Made by a program: the position numbers and the translations under genes | DNA from: CAZGTQ01 sp964528575 | GTDB lineage: Bacteria > Planctomycetota > UBA1135 > GCA-002686595 | Length of the DNA stretch: 10,619 nt | Reading direction: 5' to 3' | Assembly: GCA_964528575.1 (NCBI GenBank) | Contig: CAZGTQ010000147.1 | Span: 1-10,619 of the forward strand | In this document: positions 1 through 7,742 of the stretch, piece after piece | Layout: every line of letters begins with the position of its first letter | Numbering within the stretch: the stretch's first letter is position 1 | Notes under the pieces: generated by a model | Told to the model about the DNA's origin: nothing | What the model saw: only the letters and a program-made list of their open reading frames with translations | Databases searched by the model: none

Positions 1-1441
1 CGCCGCACCAGTCTTCGGAGAGGACGAGGAGGTGCCACGCGCCGGGCAGCGCCGCCGCGCGCTCGACGAGGTCGGCGGGGAGGCGGGCGCGGTCCCACAC
101 GCTCTGCCAAAGGGCGGCGTTTTTCTCGGCGGTCGGGAGGAACGTGCGGTCGAAGCGCTCGACGAAGTCGAGCAGGAGCACCTTGGCGCTCTCCTTCGGG
201 CGCTTCTTGCGCTCGCGGCCGTTCCAGTCGACGACCGCGCGGCCGTCCTCGTCGAGCATGTCTCGCGTGACGAGCAAGCGCGCGCGGTCGACGCGCTCGC
301 TCGTCGCCGTGAACCGGCCCGGTGCGTCCATCGTCACGCGCAGGCGCGCCGTCCGCTCGACGCACTGCTCGTGCAAGTACACGAGCTTGCCCTGGTTGTC
401 GAGCCGGCCGTACTCGCCGAGCTCGTCGCGTGTCATCTGCGGCTGGAACGTCTCGGCAACCGCGCGGTCGAAGCGCGTGATCTCGACCCAGAACGAGCGC
501 GTCTCCGCCTCGTTCGCCGCCGCGCGCACGACCGTCCGCGGGAGCGGGTCGCGCGCGGCGCCGCCGAGGAACGCGCTCCAGTCGACCGCGTCCGGGTCGA
601 ACGCGTGGCCGAGCTCGGGGTGCTCGATCAGTTGCGCGTCGCGCGCGCCGAGCTCGGCGAGCCGCTCGAACGCGTAGCGCACGTTGAAGACGAGGATCGG
701 GTCGTCGCGCGCGCCCTGCAAGTCGCGGATCGACAGGTGCGCGACGTTCTCGACGTAGCGCACGTTGTTCTGGCCGTTCGCGAACAGGAGCCGCGGCGCG
801 CCGATCATCGGCGCGATCGACGCGAACCGGTCGGGCCGACGCAGCGCGACGTCCCACACGAGGTGTCCGCCGCGGCTGATGCCCGACAGGTGCACGCGGC
901 GCTCGTCGACGTTGAACCGGCGCCGCGCCGCGCGCAGCGCGCCCAGGAGCTGGTCGCGCTCGAACGGCGTGAAGCCGTAGCCTTCGTTCGCGCCCGCCTC
1001 CGACGGCGCGACGACGAGCATGCCGAGCTCGTCCGCGACGGCCTTCCACATCCGCGTCAGACCGCGCCCGCTGCCGCCCGTGCCGTGCGCGACGAGCATG
1101 AGCGGCGCCGGCTCCGCCGGGTCGTACGCCGCCGGCACGTAGCACTCCGCCTCGATGCGCGTCGCCTCACCGCCCGCGACGATCGCGAATTCCTGCATCG
1201 TCACGCCCGCGGGCACCGGCTCGTGCGCGCCGAACGCGCGCGCCGCCGCGAGCCACTCGTCGAGCGTCGCCTCGCGCTTCGCGAGCTCGAGCGCCGCCCG
1301 CCGGCGCTCCTCGGGCGCCGGCAGGTCGACGGCGGCGGCGAGCGCAGCCGCGAGCGCGGAACGCGACGCCTCGTCCGGCGGCGCCTCCTGCGCGGGCGCC
1401 GGCAACGCGATCACGGCGAGCGCGAGAAGGAGCGCGACCAT
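1..1441 (-). CDS. Secreted alpha/beta hydrolase, probable C-terminal thioredoxin-like fusion (partial, runs off left edge)
   Basis: 480 codons are visible from the ATG at 1441 to the window edge, with no stop. Residues 2-17 form a hydrophobic signal peptide ending in APAQ, so export is likely. Residues 80-300 look like an esterase or PHB-depolymerase-type alpha/beta hydrolase: an oxyanion-hole HGTGG (119-123), nucleophile elbow G-I-S-R-G with Ser189, a likely acid Asp246 or Asp247, and catalytic His279 in LGHAF. Residues 310-425 are an accessory region resembling the C-terminal tail of such secreted hydrolases. From about residue 430 the sequence changes character and ends in LVLSEDWCG (472-480), which resembles the start of thioredoxin-like proteins with an EDWCGD active site; the second half of that motif lies outside the window. 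The substrate is unknown. The gene is divergent from the ABC operon. I am confident of the hydrolase and moderately confident of the fusion. Confidence 0.85.
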   Translation of the reverse strand, partial: MVALLLALAVIALPAPAQEAPPDEASRSALAAALAAAVDLPAPEERRRAALELAKREATLDEWLAAARAFGAHEPVPAGVTMQEFAIVAGGEATRIEAECYVPAAYDPAEPAPLMLVAHGTGGSGRGLTRMWKAVADELGMLVVAPSEAGANEGYGFTPFERDQLLGALRAARRRFNVDERRVHLSGISRGGHLVWDVALRRPDRFASIAPMIGAPRLLFANGQNNVRYVENVAHLSIRDLQGARDDPILVFNVRYAFERLAELGARDAQLIEHPELGHAFDPDAVDWSAFLGGAARDPLPRTVVRAAANEAETRSFWVEITRFDRAVAETFQPQMTRDELGEYGRLDNQGKLVYLHEQCVERTARLRVTMDAPGRFTATSERVDRARLLVTRDMLDEDGRAVVDWNGRERKKRPKESAKVLLLDFVERFDRTFLPTAEKNAALWQSVWDRARLPADLVERAAALPGAWHLLVLSEDWCG

Positions 1442-1451
1442 CGAACGCGAC

Positions 1452-1457
1452 AGAATA
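1452..1457 (-). promoter_or_regulatory. Possible -10 box (TATTCT) for the hydrolase gene
   Basis: The minus strand reads TATTCT 10 bases upstream of the hydrolase ATG, one of the few AT-rich spots in this gap. No convincing -35 box lies 16-19 bases further upstream. Transcription from it would give an almost leaderless message. It rests on the hexamer alone. Confidence 0.22.
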
Positions 1458-1510
1458 CCCCGCCGCCGCGGCCGTAGGGCACGCGCCGTGGAACGCGCGC
1501 TCACGGCGGA

Positions 1511-1516
1511 TAGGAT
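1511..1516 (+). promoter_or_regulatory. Possible -10 box (TAGGAT) for the ABC/YfhO operon
   Basis: TAGGAT lies 30 bases before the ATPase ATG at 1547, in the only region that could carry its promoter. The hexamer 17 bases upstream (GTGGAA, 1488-1493) is a poor -35 match. No Shine-Dalgarno sequence is visible before the ATG. It is a candidate only. Confidence 0.25.
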
Positions 1517-1546
1517 GCGCGCTCGGCGCCACGCCGGCCCCCGCCC

Positions 1547-2485
1547 ATGACCGACGACCCCGTCCTCGTCCTCGACCGCGTCTCGAAGCGCTTCGGCAGC
1601 TTCACCGCCGTCGACGACGTCTCGCTCACCGTCCCGCGCGGCGCGGTCTACGGCTTTCTCGGGCCCAACGGCGCCGGGAAGACGACGACGATCCGCATGA
1701 TCCTGTCGATCTACGCCCCGACGTCGGGGCGCATCGAGGTGCTCGGCCGGCCGTCGGCGCTCGACGTGCGCGAACGCATCGGCTACCTGCCCGAGGAGAA
1801 GGGCCTGTACAAGAAGATGAAGGCCTGGGCGCTGATCGCCTACTTCGGCCAGCTCAAGGGCATGGATCGGCGCCGAGCGAAGCGGCGCGCGCTCGAGCTG
1901 CTCGAGCGCTACGGCCTCGGCGAGTTCGCGCAGCGGCGCTGCGAGGCGCTCTCGAAGGGCATGGGACAGAAGGTCCAGGTGCTCGCGTCGATCGTGCACG
2001 AGCCCGAGTTCGTCATCCTCGACGAGCCGTTCTCCGGCCTCGACCCGGTGAACCAGGACGTGATGGAAGGCGTGATCGCCGAGATGCGCGAGCAGGGCCG
2101 CACCGTGATCTTCTCGACGCACGTGATGGAGCACGCGGAGCGCCTGTGCGATCGGCTCGTGCTCGTCGCGCGCGGCCGCAAGGTGTTCGACGGGACGCTC
2201 GACGACGCGCGCGCGGCGATGCCGCGGCGGCTCGTGCTCGAGACCGGCGCGGATCCCGAGCCGCTGCGCGCGGTGCCGGGCGTGCGCTCGATCCGCCGCC
2301 TCGCGGACGGCGACGGGCGCTGGGAGCTCGAGCTCGCGTCCACCGCCGATCCGGCCGAGGTGCTGCGCGCGTGCTTCGCGAGCGGGATCGACCTGCGCGC
2401 CTTCGACCGCACCGACCCGGGCCTGCGCGACGTGTTCATCCACATCGTCGGCGCGAGCGACGCGCGCGAGGTGCTCTCGGCATGA
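1547..2485 (+). CDS. ABC transporter ATP-binding protein, NatA-like
   Basis: This 312-residue protein is a complete nucleotide-binding subunit that should power an ABC-2 type exporter at the cytoplasmic face of the membrane. Visible motifs are Walker A GPNGAGKTT (39-47), a Q-loop region with the GYLPEEKGLY pattern common in NatA-type ATPases (79-88), signature LSKGMGQK (135-142), Walker B FVILDE (155-160), D-loop SGLD (163-166) and H-loop His192 in FSTHVMEHAE. All catalytic positions are present. Residues 220-300 form the small C-terminal extension typical of this subgroup (DUF4162-like). The ATG is the first good start after the divergent gap; there is no clear Shine-Dalgarno. Its TGA overlaps the ATG of the permease gene, so the two are translationally coupled. 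NatAB of Bacillus exports sodium, but this subgroup is diverse and the substrate cannot be read here. Confidence 0.95.
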   Translation: MTDDPVLVLDRVSKRFGSFTAVDDVSLTVPRGAVYGFLGPNGAGKTTTIRMILSIYAPTSGRIEVLGRPSALDVRERIGYLPEEKGLYKKMKAWALIAYFGQLKGMDRRRAKRRALELLERYGLGEFAQRRCEALSKGMGQKVQVLASIVHEPEFVILDEPFSGLDPVNQDVMEGVIAEMREQGRTVIFSTHVMEHAERLCDRLVLVARGRKVFDGTLDDARAAMPRRLVLETGADPEPLRAVPGVRSIRRLADGDGRWELELASTADPAEVLRACFASGIDLRAFDRTDPGLRDVFIHIVGASDAREVLSA

Positions 2486-3867
2486 ACGCGTCGTTGCTCG
2501 TCGCGGGGCGCGAATACGCCGAGAACGCGCGCACGAAGGGCTTCTGGATCGGGCTGCTGCTCTTTCCGCTGCTCCTCACGGCCGGGATCAAGGTCCCGAT
2601 GCTGCTCGAGAAGAAGGGCACGCCGACGCGCTACTTCGCCGTCGTCGACCGGTCCGCAGAGCTGCTGCCGATCGTCGACGCGGCGGTCGAGGCCGCGCAC
2701 CAGCGCCGGGTGAGCACGGAGAAGCTCGCCTGGATGAGCGCGCACCAGGGCGCGCCGAAGGGGACCGTGCCCGCGTTCGAGCCGCCTCGGCGGCGCTTCG
2801 TGCGCGTCGAGCTGCCGCCCGACGTGGACACGTCGCCCGGCGAGCTGGTCGCCAGCGCCCGGCCCTACCTCGTCGGCGACCGCGAGACGACGATCGAGGG
2901 CGAGTCGCGCTCGCTCTTCGCGCTCGTCGTGCTGCCGGAGGACCTCGGCGCGCGCGGCGGGGCCGAGTTCTGGTGCAAGAACCTCGCGGACGACGATCTG
3001 CGGCAATTGATCGAGGAAGCGCTCGCTCAGGAGCTGCGCCGGCGCGAATACGTCGACAAGGGCATGGACGAGGGCGAGATCGCGCGGATCGCGAAGATCG
3101 ATGCGCCGCTCGTCACGAAGGACCCGACGAAGGAGGAGGGCGAAGAGACGGTCAGCGACGTCGACCAGGTCCGCCAGTGGGCGCCGGTCGGGTTCGTCTA
3201 CATCCTCTTCGCGGGCATCTTCACCGTCTCGCAGATGCTGCTCAACAGCACGCTCGAGGAGAAGTCGAACCGCATCGTCGAGGTCTTGTTCAGCTCGATC
3301 ACGGCGTGGGAGCTGATGCTCGGCAAGCTGCTCGGCATCGCGGGCATCGGGCTCACGATGATGGCGGCGTGGTTCGGGACCGGCTACTTCGTCGTCGTGT
3401 ACGTCGGTGGGCTCGACCGCGAGATCGTCGACCTCGTCCTGGGGCTGATGTTCGCGCCCGGGATGCTCGTCCCGTTCGTCGCCTACTTCGCGCTCGGCTA
3501 CCTGCTCTACGCCGGGATCTTCCTCGCGATCGGGAGCATGTGCAACACGATCAAGGAGACGCAGAACTTCATGGCGCCGGTCATGCTGCTCTCCATGGTC
3601 CCGCTGTTCACGATGATGTTCATCCCGAAGGACCCCAACGGCACGCTCGCGACGATCCTGTCGTGGGTGCCGCTGTGGACGCCGTTCGTGATGATGAACC
3701 GCGCGGCCGCGAACCCGCCGACGGTCGATCTGGTCGGCACGGGCATCCTGCTCGTCGCGAGCGTCGTCGTCGTCATCTGGCTCTCGGGCCGCATCTTCCG
3801 CACGGCGATCCTGCGGACCGGGCAACCCCCGCGCCTGCTCGAGCTCCTGCGCTGGGTGCGCGGGTGA
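2482..3867 (+). CDS. ABC-2 type transporter permease, NatB-like
   Basis: This 461-residue protein is the membrane partner of the preceding ATPase. It has one N-terminal transmembrane helix (about 21-40), a large extracytoplasmic region (about 45-232), then a block of hydrophobic helices (about 235-255, 280-308, 315-352, 362-381, 418-435). The sequence EEKSNRIVEVLFSS (259-272), followed by ELMLGKLLG, is the characteristic pattern of NatB/ABC-2 permeases. The ATG at 2482 was chosen because it makes the ATGA overlap with the upstream stop, is preceded by GAGG at 2468-2471, and gives a family-like N-terminus (REYAENARTKGFW). The same frame stays open upstream only because of codon bias. The substrate is unknown; lipids, peptides, ions or drugs are all possible for this family. 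Confidence 0.93.
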   Translation: MNASLLVAGREYAENARTKGFWIGLLLFPLLLTAGIKVPMLLEKKGTPTRYFAVVDRSAELLPIVDAAVEAAHQRRVSTEKLAWMSAHQGAPKGTVPAFEPPRRRFVRVELPPDVDTSPGELVASARPYLVGDRETTIEGESRSLFALVVLPEDLGARGGAEFWCKNLADDDLRQLIEEALAQELRRREYVDKGMDEGEIARIAKIDAPLVTKDPTKEEGEETVSDVDQVRQWAPVGFVYILFAGIFTVSQMLLNSTLEEKSNRIVEVLFSSITAWELMLGKLLGIAGIGLTMMAAWFGTGYFVVVYVGGLDREIVDLVLGLMFAPGMLVPFVAYFALGYLLYAGIFLAIGSMCNTIKETQNFMAPVMLLSMVPLFTMMFIPKDPNGTLATILSWVPLWTPFVMMNRAAANPPTVDLVGTGILLVASVVVVIWLSGRIFRTAILRTGQPPRLLELLRWVRG

Positions 3868-3870
3868 GCG

Positions 3871-5964
3871 TTGCGACGCCCCGCGGATCGCGCCGTCGCC
3901 GTCGCGCTGGGCGTCCTCGCGTTCGTGCTCCCGATCGCGCTGCACGCGCACCTCGTCTCGGACGATCTCCTCTACGTGCGCTTCGACTCGGGCCGCGTCA
4001 ACCTGCCGCGCTTCGAGCTGCTCGCGCGTAGCCTGCACGAGGGTGCGTTCCCCGCCTGGCAGACCCTGCTCCAGGGGGGCACGCCGTTCCACGCGAACCC
4101 GGAGAACCCGACGCTCTACCCGCCGGTGCTCCTCTCGCTGCTCGCGTTCTCGCCGCTCTACGCGTCGAACCTGATCACGGTGCTGCACCTGGGCCTCGCG
4201 GGCCTCGGCGCGTACGTCTACGTGCTGCGCCTGGTTCGCCGCGAGGGTGACGGAGCGCCGGGAGCGGGAGCCGCGCTGCTCGCCGCGCTCCTCTTCGCGC
4301 TGTGCCACTACGTGCGGCTCGACCACGTCAACCTCGTGATCTACGGAGCGGCGCACGCGCTCGTGCCGTGGATCTTCCTCGCGGCGGACGAGCTCCTGTT
4401 CGGCGCGCGGCCGCGCCGCGCGGCCGGCCTGCTCGCGCTCGCGCTCGCGCTGCAGGCGTTCACCGGCGGCCTCTACGTGTTCGCGTACACCGCGCTCGCG
4501 CTCGTCCTGCTGCTCGTGCTGCGCGGCCTCGCCGCGAGCGCGGACGCGCGCCGCCGGACGCTGACGTGGGGCGCGCTCGCGCTCGGGCTCGCGGCGCTCT
4601 GCATCGCTGCGAAGGCGCTGCCGGCGTTCGAGTGGCTCGCGACGACGAACCGCGCGGGGCCGGTCGACCACGCGATCGCGCACGGGCCGACGCTCGGCGG
4701 GCGGAGCGACTTCGCGTGGTCCGAGGTCGCGCGGCGCGTCGCGCTGGAGGCGGGCGGCTGGATCCCGGTCGCGCTCGGCGCCACGGCGCTCGCCGCGTGG
4801 CGCAGCGGGGCAGCGCGCTTCGCGCTCGCGCTGGCGCTCGCCGGAGCGCTCGTCGCGCTCGGTCCGCTGCACGAGCCGCTCTACGCGCTCGTGCCGCCGT
4901 TCGACCGCATCCGCGCGGGCGCGATGCGCGGCTGGACCCTGACGGCGTTCTGGCTGCCGGTCTGCGCGGGCCTCGGCGCGGCGCGCCTCGCGTCGCTCGC
5001 GGCGCGGCGGCTCGGGCGCGCCTGGCTCGCCGTCGCGCTGCCGGCGGCCGGCGCGCTGCTGCTCGTGCCCCGGCTGCTCGATTCCGGCTGGATCGATCCG
5101 ATCTTGGCGCGGCCGGACAGCCGCCGCGCGCTGCTCGCCGAAGCGGCCGATTGGCGCGCGGCCGCAGAGCGCGCGGGCACGGCCGTGCGCGTGGTCGATC
5201 TGCGCCGCGACGTGATCGACGCCTGGTGCGAGCAGCTCTACACCACCGCGCTGGACGTCGAGACGGCCAACGGCTTCCTCGGCCACGCCTGGCGGCCCGA
5301 GCTCGAGCGCCACGCGTTCGGCGAGCTCGAGCCCGAGCGGCGCGAGCGGCGCCTTGGCGTCCTCTCGGTCGGCGTGACGGTCGACGAGCGCGGCGCCCGC
5401 GCGAACCCGTACGCGCGGCCGCGCGCGTTCGTGCCGGAGGTCGTCGTCGGGATCGTCGGCGCGCCGGACGGGGACGCGCTCTACGCGCTCCTCGACGACC
5501 CGCGCCTCGACCCGCGCCGCGCGAGCGTCGTCGTCTTCGCGGACGGTGAGCCCACGGCCGAGGAGCGGCGCGCGCTCGACCTCGTGCACGACGTCGCGCG
5601 CGACGGGGCGCCGGTCGCGGCGCTCGAGCGGCTGCCGCGCGGCCCGAGCGGGGCGCGCGGCGACGCGCGTTTCGAGCGCGCCGGCTCGAGCCGCAGCCGG
5701 GTCGCGCTCGCCGCCGCCGGCGCCCCGCGCTTCGTCGTCGTCTCCGAGCCGTGGAGCCGCGAGGCCGGCTGGGAGCTGACGGTCGGCGGGCGGCCGGCGC
5801 ACGCGCGGCACGCGGACGGCGTCGCGTCCGCCGTGCTCGTCCCGGCGGGAGCGGCGCAGCTCGACGCGCGCTACCGCGCACCCGGATTGCGGCTCGGGCT
5901 CGTGCTCGGCGCGCTCGGGGTCGTGCTCGCCGTGCTGCTCGCCGCGGCTCCAGCGCGGCGGTGA
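3871..5964 (+). CDS. Polytopic membrane protein, YfhO-like / GT-C-type
   Basis: This 697-residue integral membrane protein has many Leu/Ala-rich helices through about residue 410, a soluble region to about 670 and a final helix (about 673-691). The SDD at 30-32 after the first helix resembles the acidic pair in the first loop of GT-C glycosyltransferases. The stretch W63 to P85 (PAWQTLLQGGTPF, then TLYPP) matches the loop seen in YfhO-type proteins. The C-terminal SEPWSREAGWELTVGG (from about 625), followed by an alternating beta region, resembles the conserved YfhO tail. YfhO proteins are linked to cell-surface glycosylation, with lipid-linked sugar donors in characterised cases; the reaction here is inferred. 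It begins at a TTG three bases after the permease stop, the only start that keeps the first helix whole, and has no clear Shine-Dalgarno. It is probably the third gene of the ABC operon. Confidence 0.75.
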   Translation: MRRPADRAVAVALGVLAFVLPIALHAHLVSDDLLYVRFDSGRVNLPRFELLARSLHEGAFPAWQTLLQGGTPFHANPENPTLYPPVLLSLLAFSPLYASNLITVLHLGLAGLGAYVYVLRLVRREGDGAPGAGAALLAALLFALCHYVRLDHVNLVIYGAAHALVPWIFLAADELLFGARPRRAAGLLALALALQAFTGGLYVFAYTALALVLLLVLRGLAASADARRRTLTWGALALGLAALCIAAKALPAFEWLATTNRAGPVDHAIAHGPTLGGRSDFAWSEVARRVALEAGGWIPVALGATALAAWRSGAARFALALALAGALVALGPLHEPLYALVPPFDRIRAGAMRGWTLTAFWLPVCAGLGAARLASLAARRLGRAWLAVALPAAGALLLVPRLLDSGWIDPILARPDSRRALLAEAADWRAAAERAGTAVRVVDLRRDVIDAWCEQLYTTALDVETANGFLGHAWRPELERHAFGELEPERRERRLGVLSVGVTVDERGARANPYARPRAFVPEVVVGIVGAPDGDALYALLDDPRLDPRRASVVVFADGEPTAEERRALDLVHDVARDGAPVAALERLPRGPSGARGDARFERAGSSRSRVALAAAGAPRFVVVSEPWSREAGWELTVGGRPAHARHADGVASAVLVPAGAAQLDARYRAPGLRLGLVLGALGVVLAVLLAAAPARR

Positions 5965-5999
5965 ACGACGCCGATGCTGTGCGCGGCCGATCGGGACAG

Positions 6000-6005
6000 T
6001 ATTCT
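6000..6005 (+). promoter_or_regulatory. Possible -10 box (TATTCT) for the thiamine-diphosphate enzyme / AOR operon
   Basis: TATTCT stands out in a GC-rich gap, 36 bases after the stop of the membrane-protein gene and 75 bases before the next ATG. No good -35 hexamer is visible 16-19 bases upstream, so the assignment is weak. The same hexamer occurs before the hydrolase gene on the other strand. Confidence 0.28.
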
Positions 6006-6021
6006 ACGGCCCATTCGGCCG

Positions 6022-6036
6022 CGCCCCCTCGGGGCG
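6022..6036 (+). other. GC-rich hairpin in the 5965-6079 gap
   Basis: CGCCCC, a CTC loop and GGGGCG form a perfect six-base-pair stem. It is followed by TCTTCC rather than a U-tract, so it is a poor intrinsic terminator. It could be a weak stop for the upstream operon or a leader structure of the downstream one. In GC-rich DNA such a stem may also arise by chance. Confidence 0.35.
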
Positions 6037-6065
6037 TCTTCCGCCGGACGACGTCGACACACACG

Positions 6066-6071
6066 AGGAGG
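6066..6071 (+). promoter_or_regulatory. Strong Shine-Dalgarno site (AGGAGG)
   Basis: AGGAGG lies within GAGGAGGAAG, eight bases before the ATG at 6080. It fixes that start codon. It is the strongest ribosome-binding site among the gene starts I examined, which suggests the thiamine-diphosphate enzyme is translated efficiently. Confidence 0.9.
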
Positions 6072-6079
6072 AAGAGCGG

Positions 6080-7732
6080 ATGAACGCGGCCGAGCTGTTC
6101 GTCAAATGCCTGGAGGCCGAGGGGGTCGAATACATCTTCGGCGTCCCCGGCGAAGAGAACGCCCACTTCATGATGGCGCTCGAGGACTCGCCGATCCGGT
6201 TCGTCCTCACGCGCCACGAGCAGGGCGCGGCCTTCATGGCCGACGTCTACGGGCGGCTCACCGGCAAGGCGGGCGTGTGCCTGGGCACGCTCGGCCCCGG
6301 CGCGACGAACCTCGTCACCGGCGTCGCCGACGCGAACATGGACCGCGCGCCGTGCATCGCGCTCACGGGCCAGGCGGACAGCAAGCGCCAGCACAAAGAG
6401 AGCCACCAGAACATGGACGTGGTGGCGCTCTTCGAGCCGGTGACGAAGTGGGCGACGCCGATCATCCACCAGTCGAACGTGCCCGAGGTCGTGCGCAAGG
6501 CGTTCAAGCTCGCGGAGGCCGAAAAGCCGGGCGCGTGCCACATCGAGCTGGCCGAGGACGTCGCGGACGCCGACGTCGAAAGCACGTCGGTCCCGCTCGA
6601 GCCGCGCCGCACGCGTCGGCCGGTCGCGGACGACAAGATCGTCGACCAGGCGATGAGCCTGATCCGCGAGGCGCGCTCGCCGGTGATCCTCGCTGGCAAC
6701 GGCTGCGTCCGCAAGCGCGCGAGCAAGCAGTTGCGCCGGTTCGTCGAAGCGACCGGCATCGGCGCGATCAACACGTTCATGGGCAAGGGCTGCATCGACT
6801 ACGAGGACGAGCATTGCCTGTTCACGATCGGCCTGCAGGCGAAGGACCTCGCGACGTGCGCGATCGACGCGTCGGACCTCGTCATCTGCATCGGCTACGA
6901 CCTCGTCGAATACCACCCGCGCCTGTGGAACAAGGACCGGCGCCACAAGATCCTGCACCTCGACTTCCTGCCGGCCGAGGTCGACGAGCACTACTATCCC
7001 GAGGTCGAGGTGATCGGGGACCTCGCGCACTCGCTCTGGATGCTGAACGAGCGCGTTGCCGCCGAGCCGATCCGCTTCGACCTGCCGCAGCACCGCGCGG
7101 TGCGCCGCGACATGCTCGTGGACTTCGCCGCGCACAAGGACGACACGGGCAACGGCCTCGTGCGGCCGCAGAAGGCGTTGTGGGACGCGCGGCAGGTGAT
7201 GGGGCCGGAGGACATCCTCCTCAGCGACGTCGGCGCCCACAAGATGTGGGTCGCGCGCTACTACCAGTGCAACGAGCCGAACACGTGCCTGATCTCGAAC
7301 GGGTTCTGCTCGATGGGCTTCGCGCTGCCGGGCGCGATCGCGGCGCAGCTCGTGCACCCCGAGCGGCGCGTGCTCGCCGTCTGCGGCGACGCGGGCTTCC
7401 TGATGAACGTGCAGGACATGGAGACCGCGGCGCGGCTGCACACGAACCTCGTCGCGATGGTGTGGGAGGACAACGCGTACGGGCTGATCGCCTGGAAGCA
7501 GTTCAACCAGTTCGGCAAGCACACCGACCTGTCGTTCTCGAACCCGGACTGGATGAAGCTCGCGGATGCGTTCGGCTGGAAGGGCATCCGCGTGTCGGGC
7601 CCGGGCGCGCTGCACGGCGCGCTCGAGGAGGCGTTCGCGGCCCAGCGCCCCGCGCTCGTCGTCGTCCCGATCGACTACACCGAGAACAACAAGCTGACGC
7701 AGAGGCTGGGCAACATCGCCTGCCCGATCTGA
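6080..7732 (+). CDS. Thiamine-diphosphate enzyme, acetolactate synthase large-subunit family
   Basis: This 550-residue protein has the full three-domain architecture of the acetolactate synthase / 2-oxoacid decarboxylase family. The N-terminal domain carries the catalytic glutamate in RHEQGA (Glu47) and the conserved GTLGPGATNL (69-78). The central Rossmann-like domain spans about 195-330. The C-terminal domain has the diphosphate and Mg site, GDAG (436-439) followed by the second metal ligand Asn465 in EDNAYG. Family enzymes form a thiamine-bound carbanion from a 2-oxoacid, then condense it with a second carbonyl or release an aldehyde. No regulatory (IlvN-like) small subunit gene is nearby, which argues against a branched-chain amino acid role. 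The protein is cytosolic, with no signal peptide, and unusually rich in cysteine (14). The next gene starts 10 bases after its stop and encodes an aldehyde oxidoreductase, so a decarboxylase or aldehyde-related role is plausible. Family assignment is firm; the substrate is unknown. Confidence 0.93.
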   Translation: MNAAELFVKCLEAEGVEYIFGVPGEENAHFMMALEDSPIRFVLTRHEQGAAFMADVYGRLTGKAGVCLGTLGPGATNLVTGVADANMDRAPCIALTGQADSKRQHKESHQNMDVVALFEPVTKWATPIIHQSNVPEVVRKAFKLAEAEKPGACHIELAEDVADADVESTSVPLEPRRTRRPVADDKIVDQAMSLIREARSPVILAGNGCVRKRASKQLRRFVEATGIGAINTFMGKGCIDYEDEHCLFTIGLQAKDLATCAIDASDLVICIGYDLVEYHPRLWNKDRRHKILHLDFLPAEVDEHYYPEVEVIGDLAHSLWMLNERVAAEPIRFDLPQHRAVRRDMLVDFAAHKDDTGNGLVRPQKALWDARQVMGPEDILLSDVGAHKMWVARYYQCNEPNTCLISNGFCSMGFALPGAIAAQLVHPERRVLAVCGDAGFLMNVQDMETAARLHTNLVAMVWEDNAYGLIAWKQFNQFGKHTDLSFSNPDWMKLADAFGWKGIRVSGPGALHGALEEAFAAQRPALVVVPIDYTENNKLTQRLGNIACPI

Positions 7733-7742
7733 GACGGCTGCG

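Noticed and set aside
32..1477. 481-residue plus-strand open frame
   Set aside because: It is antisense to the hydrolase, Arg/Ala/Val-rich with no motifs, while the minus strand carries a signal peptide and a catalytic triad.
2146..2481. Upstream extension of the permease frame
   Set aside because: It overlaps the ATPase C-terminal region out of frame, is Arg-rich, and the ATGA overlap at 2482 gives a family-like N-terminus.
1909..5811. 1300-residue minus-strand open frame
   Set aside because: It is a codon-bias shadow of three recognised plus-strand genes, made mostly of Arg, Ala, Glu, Asp and Val low-complexity sequence, and crosses their boundaries.
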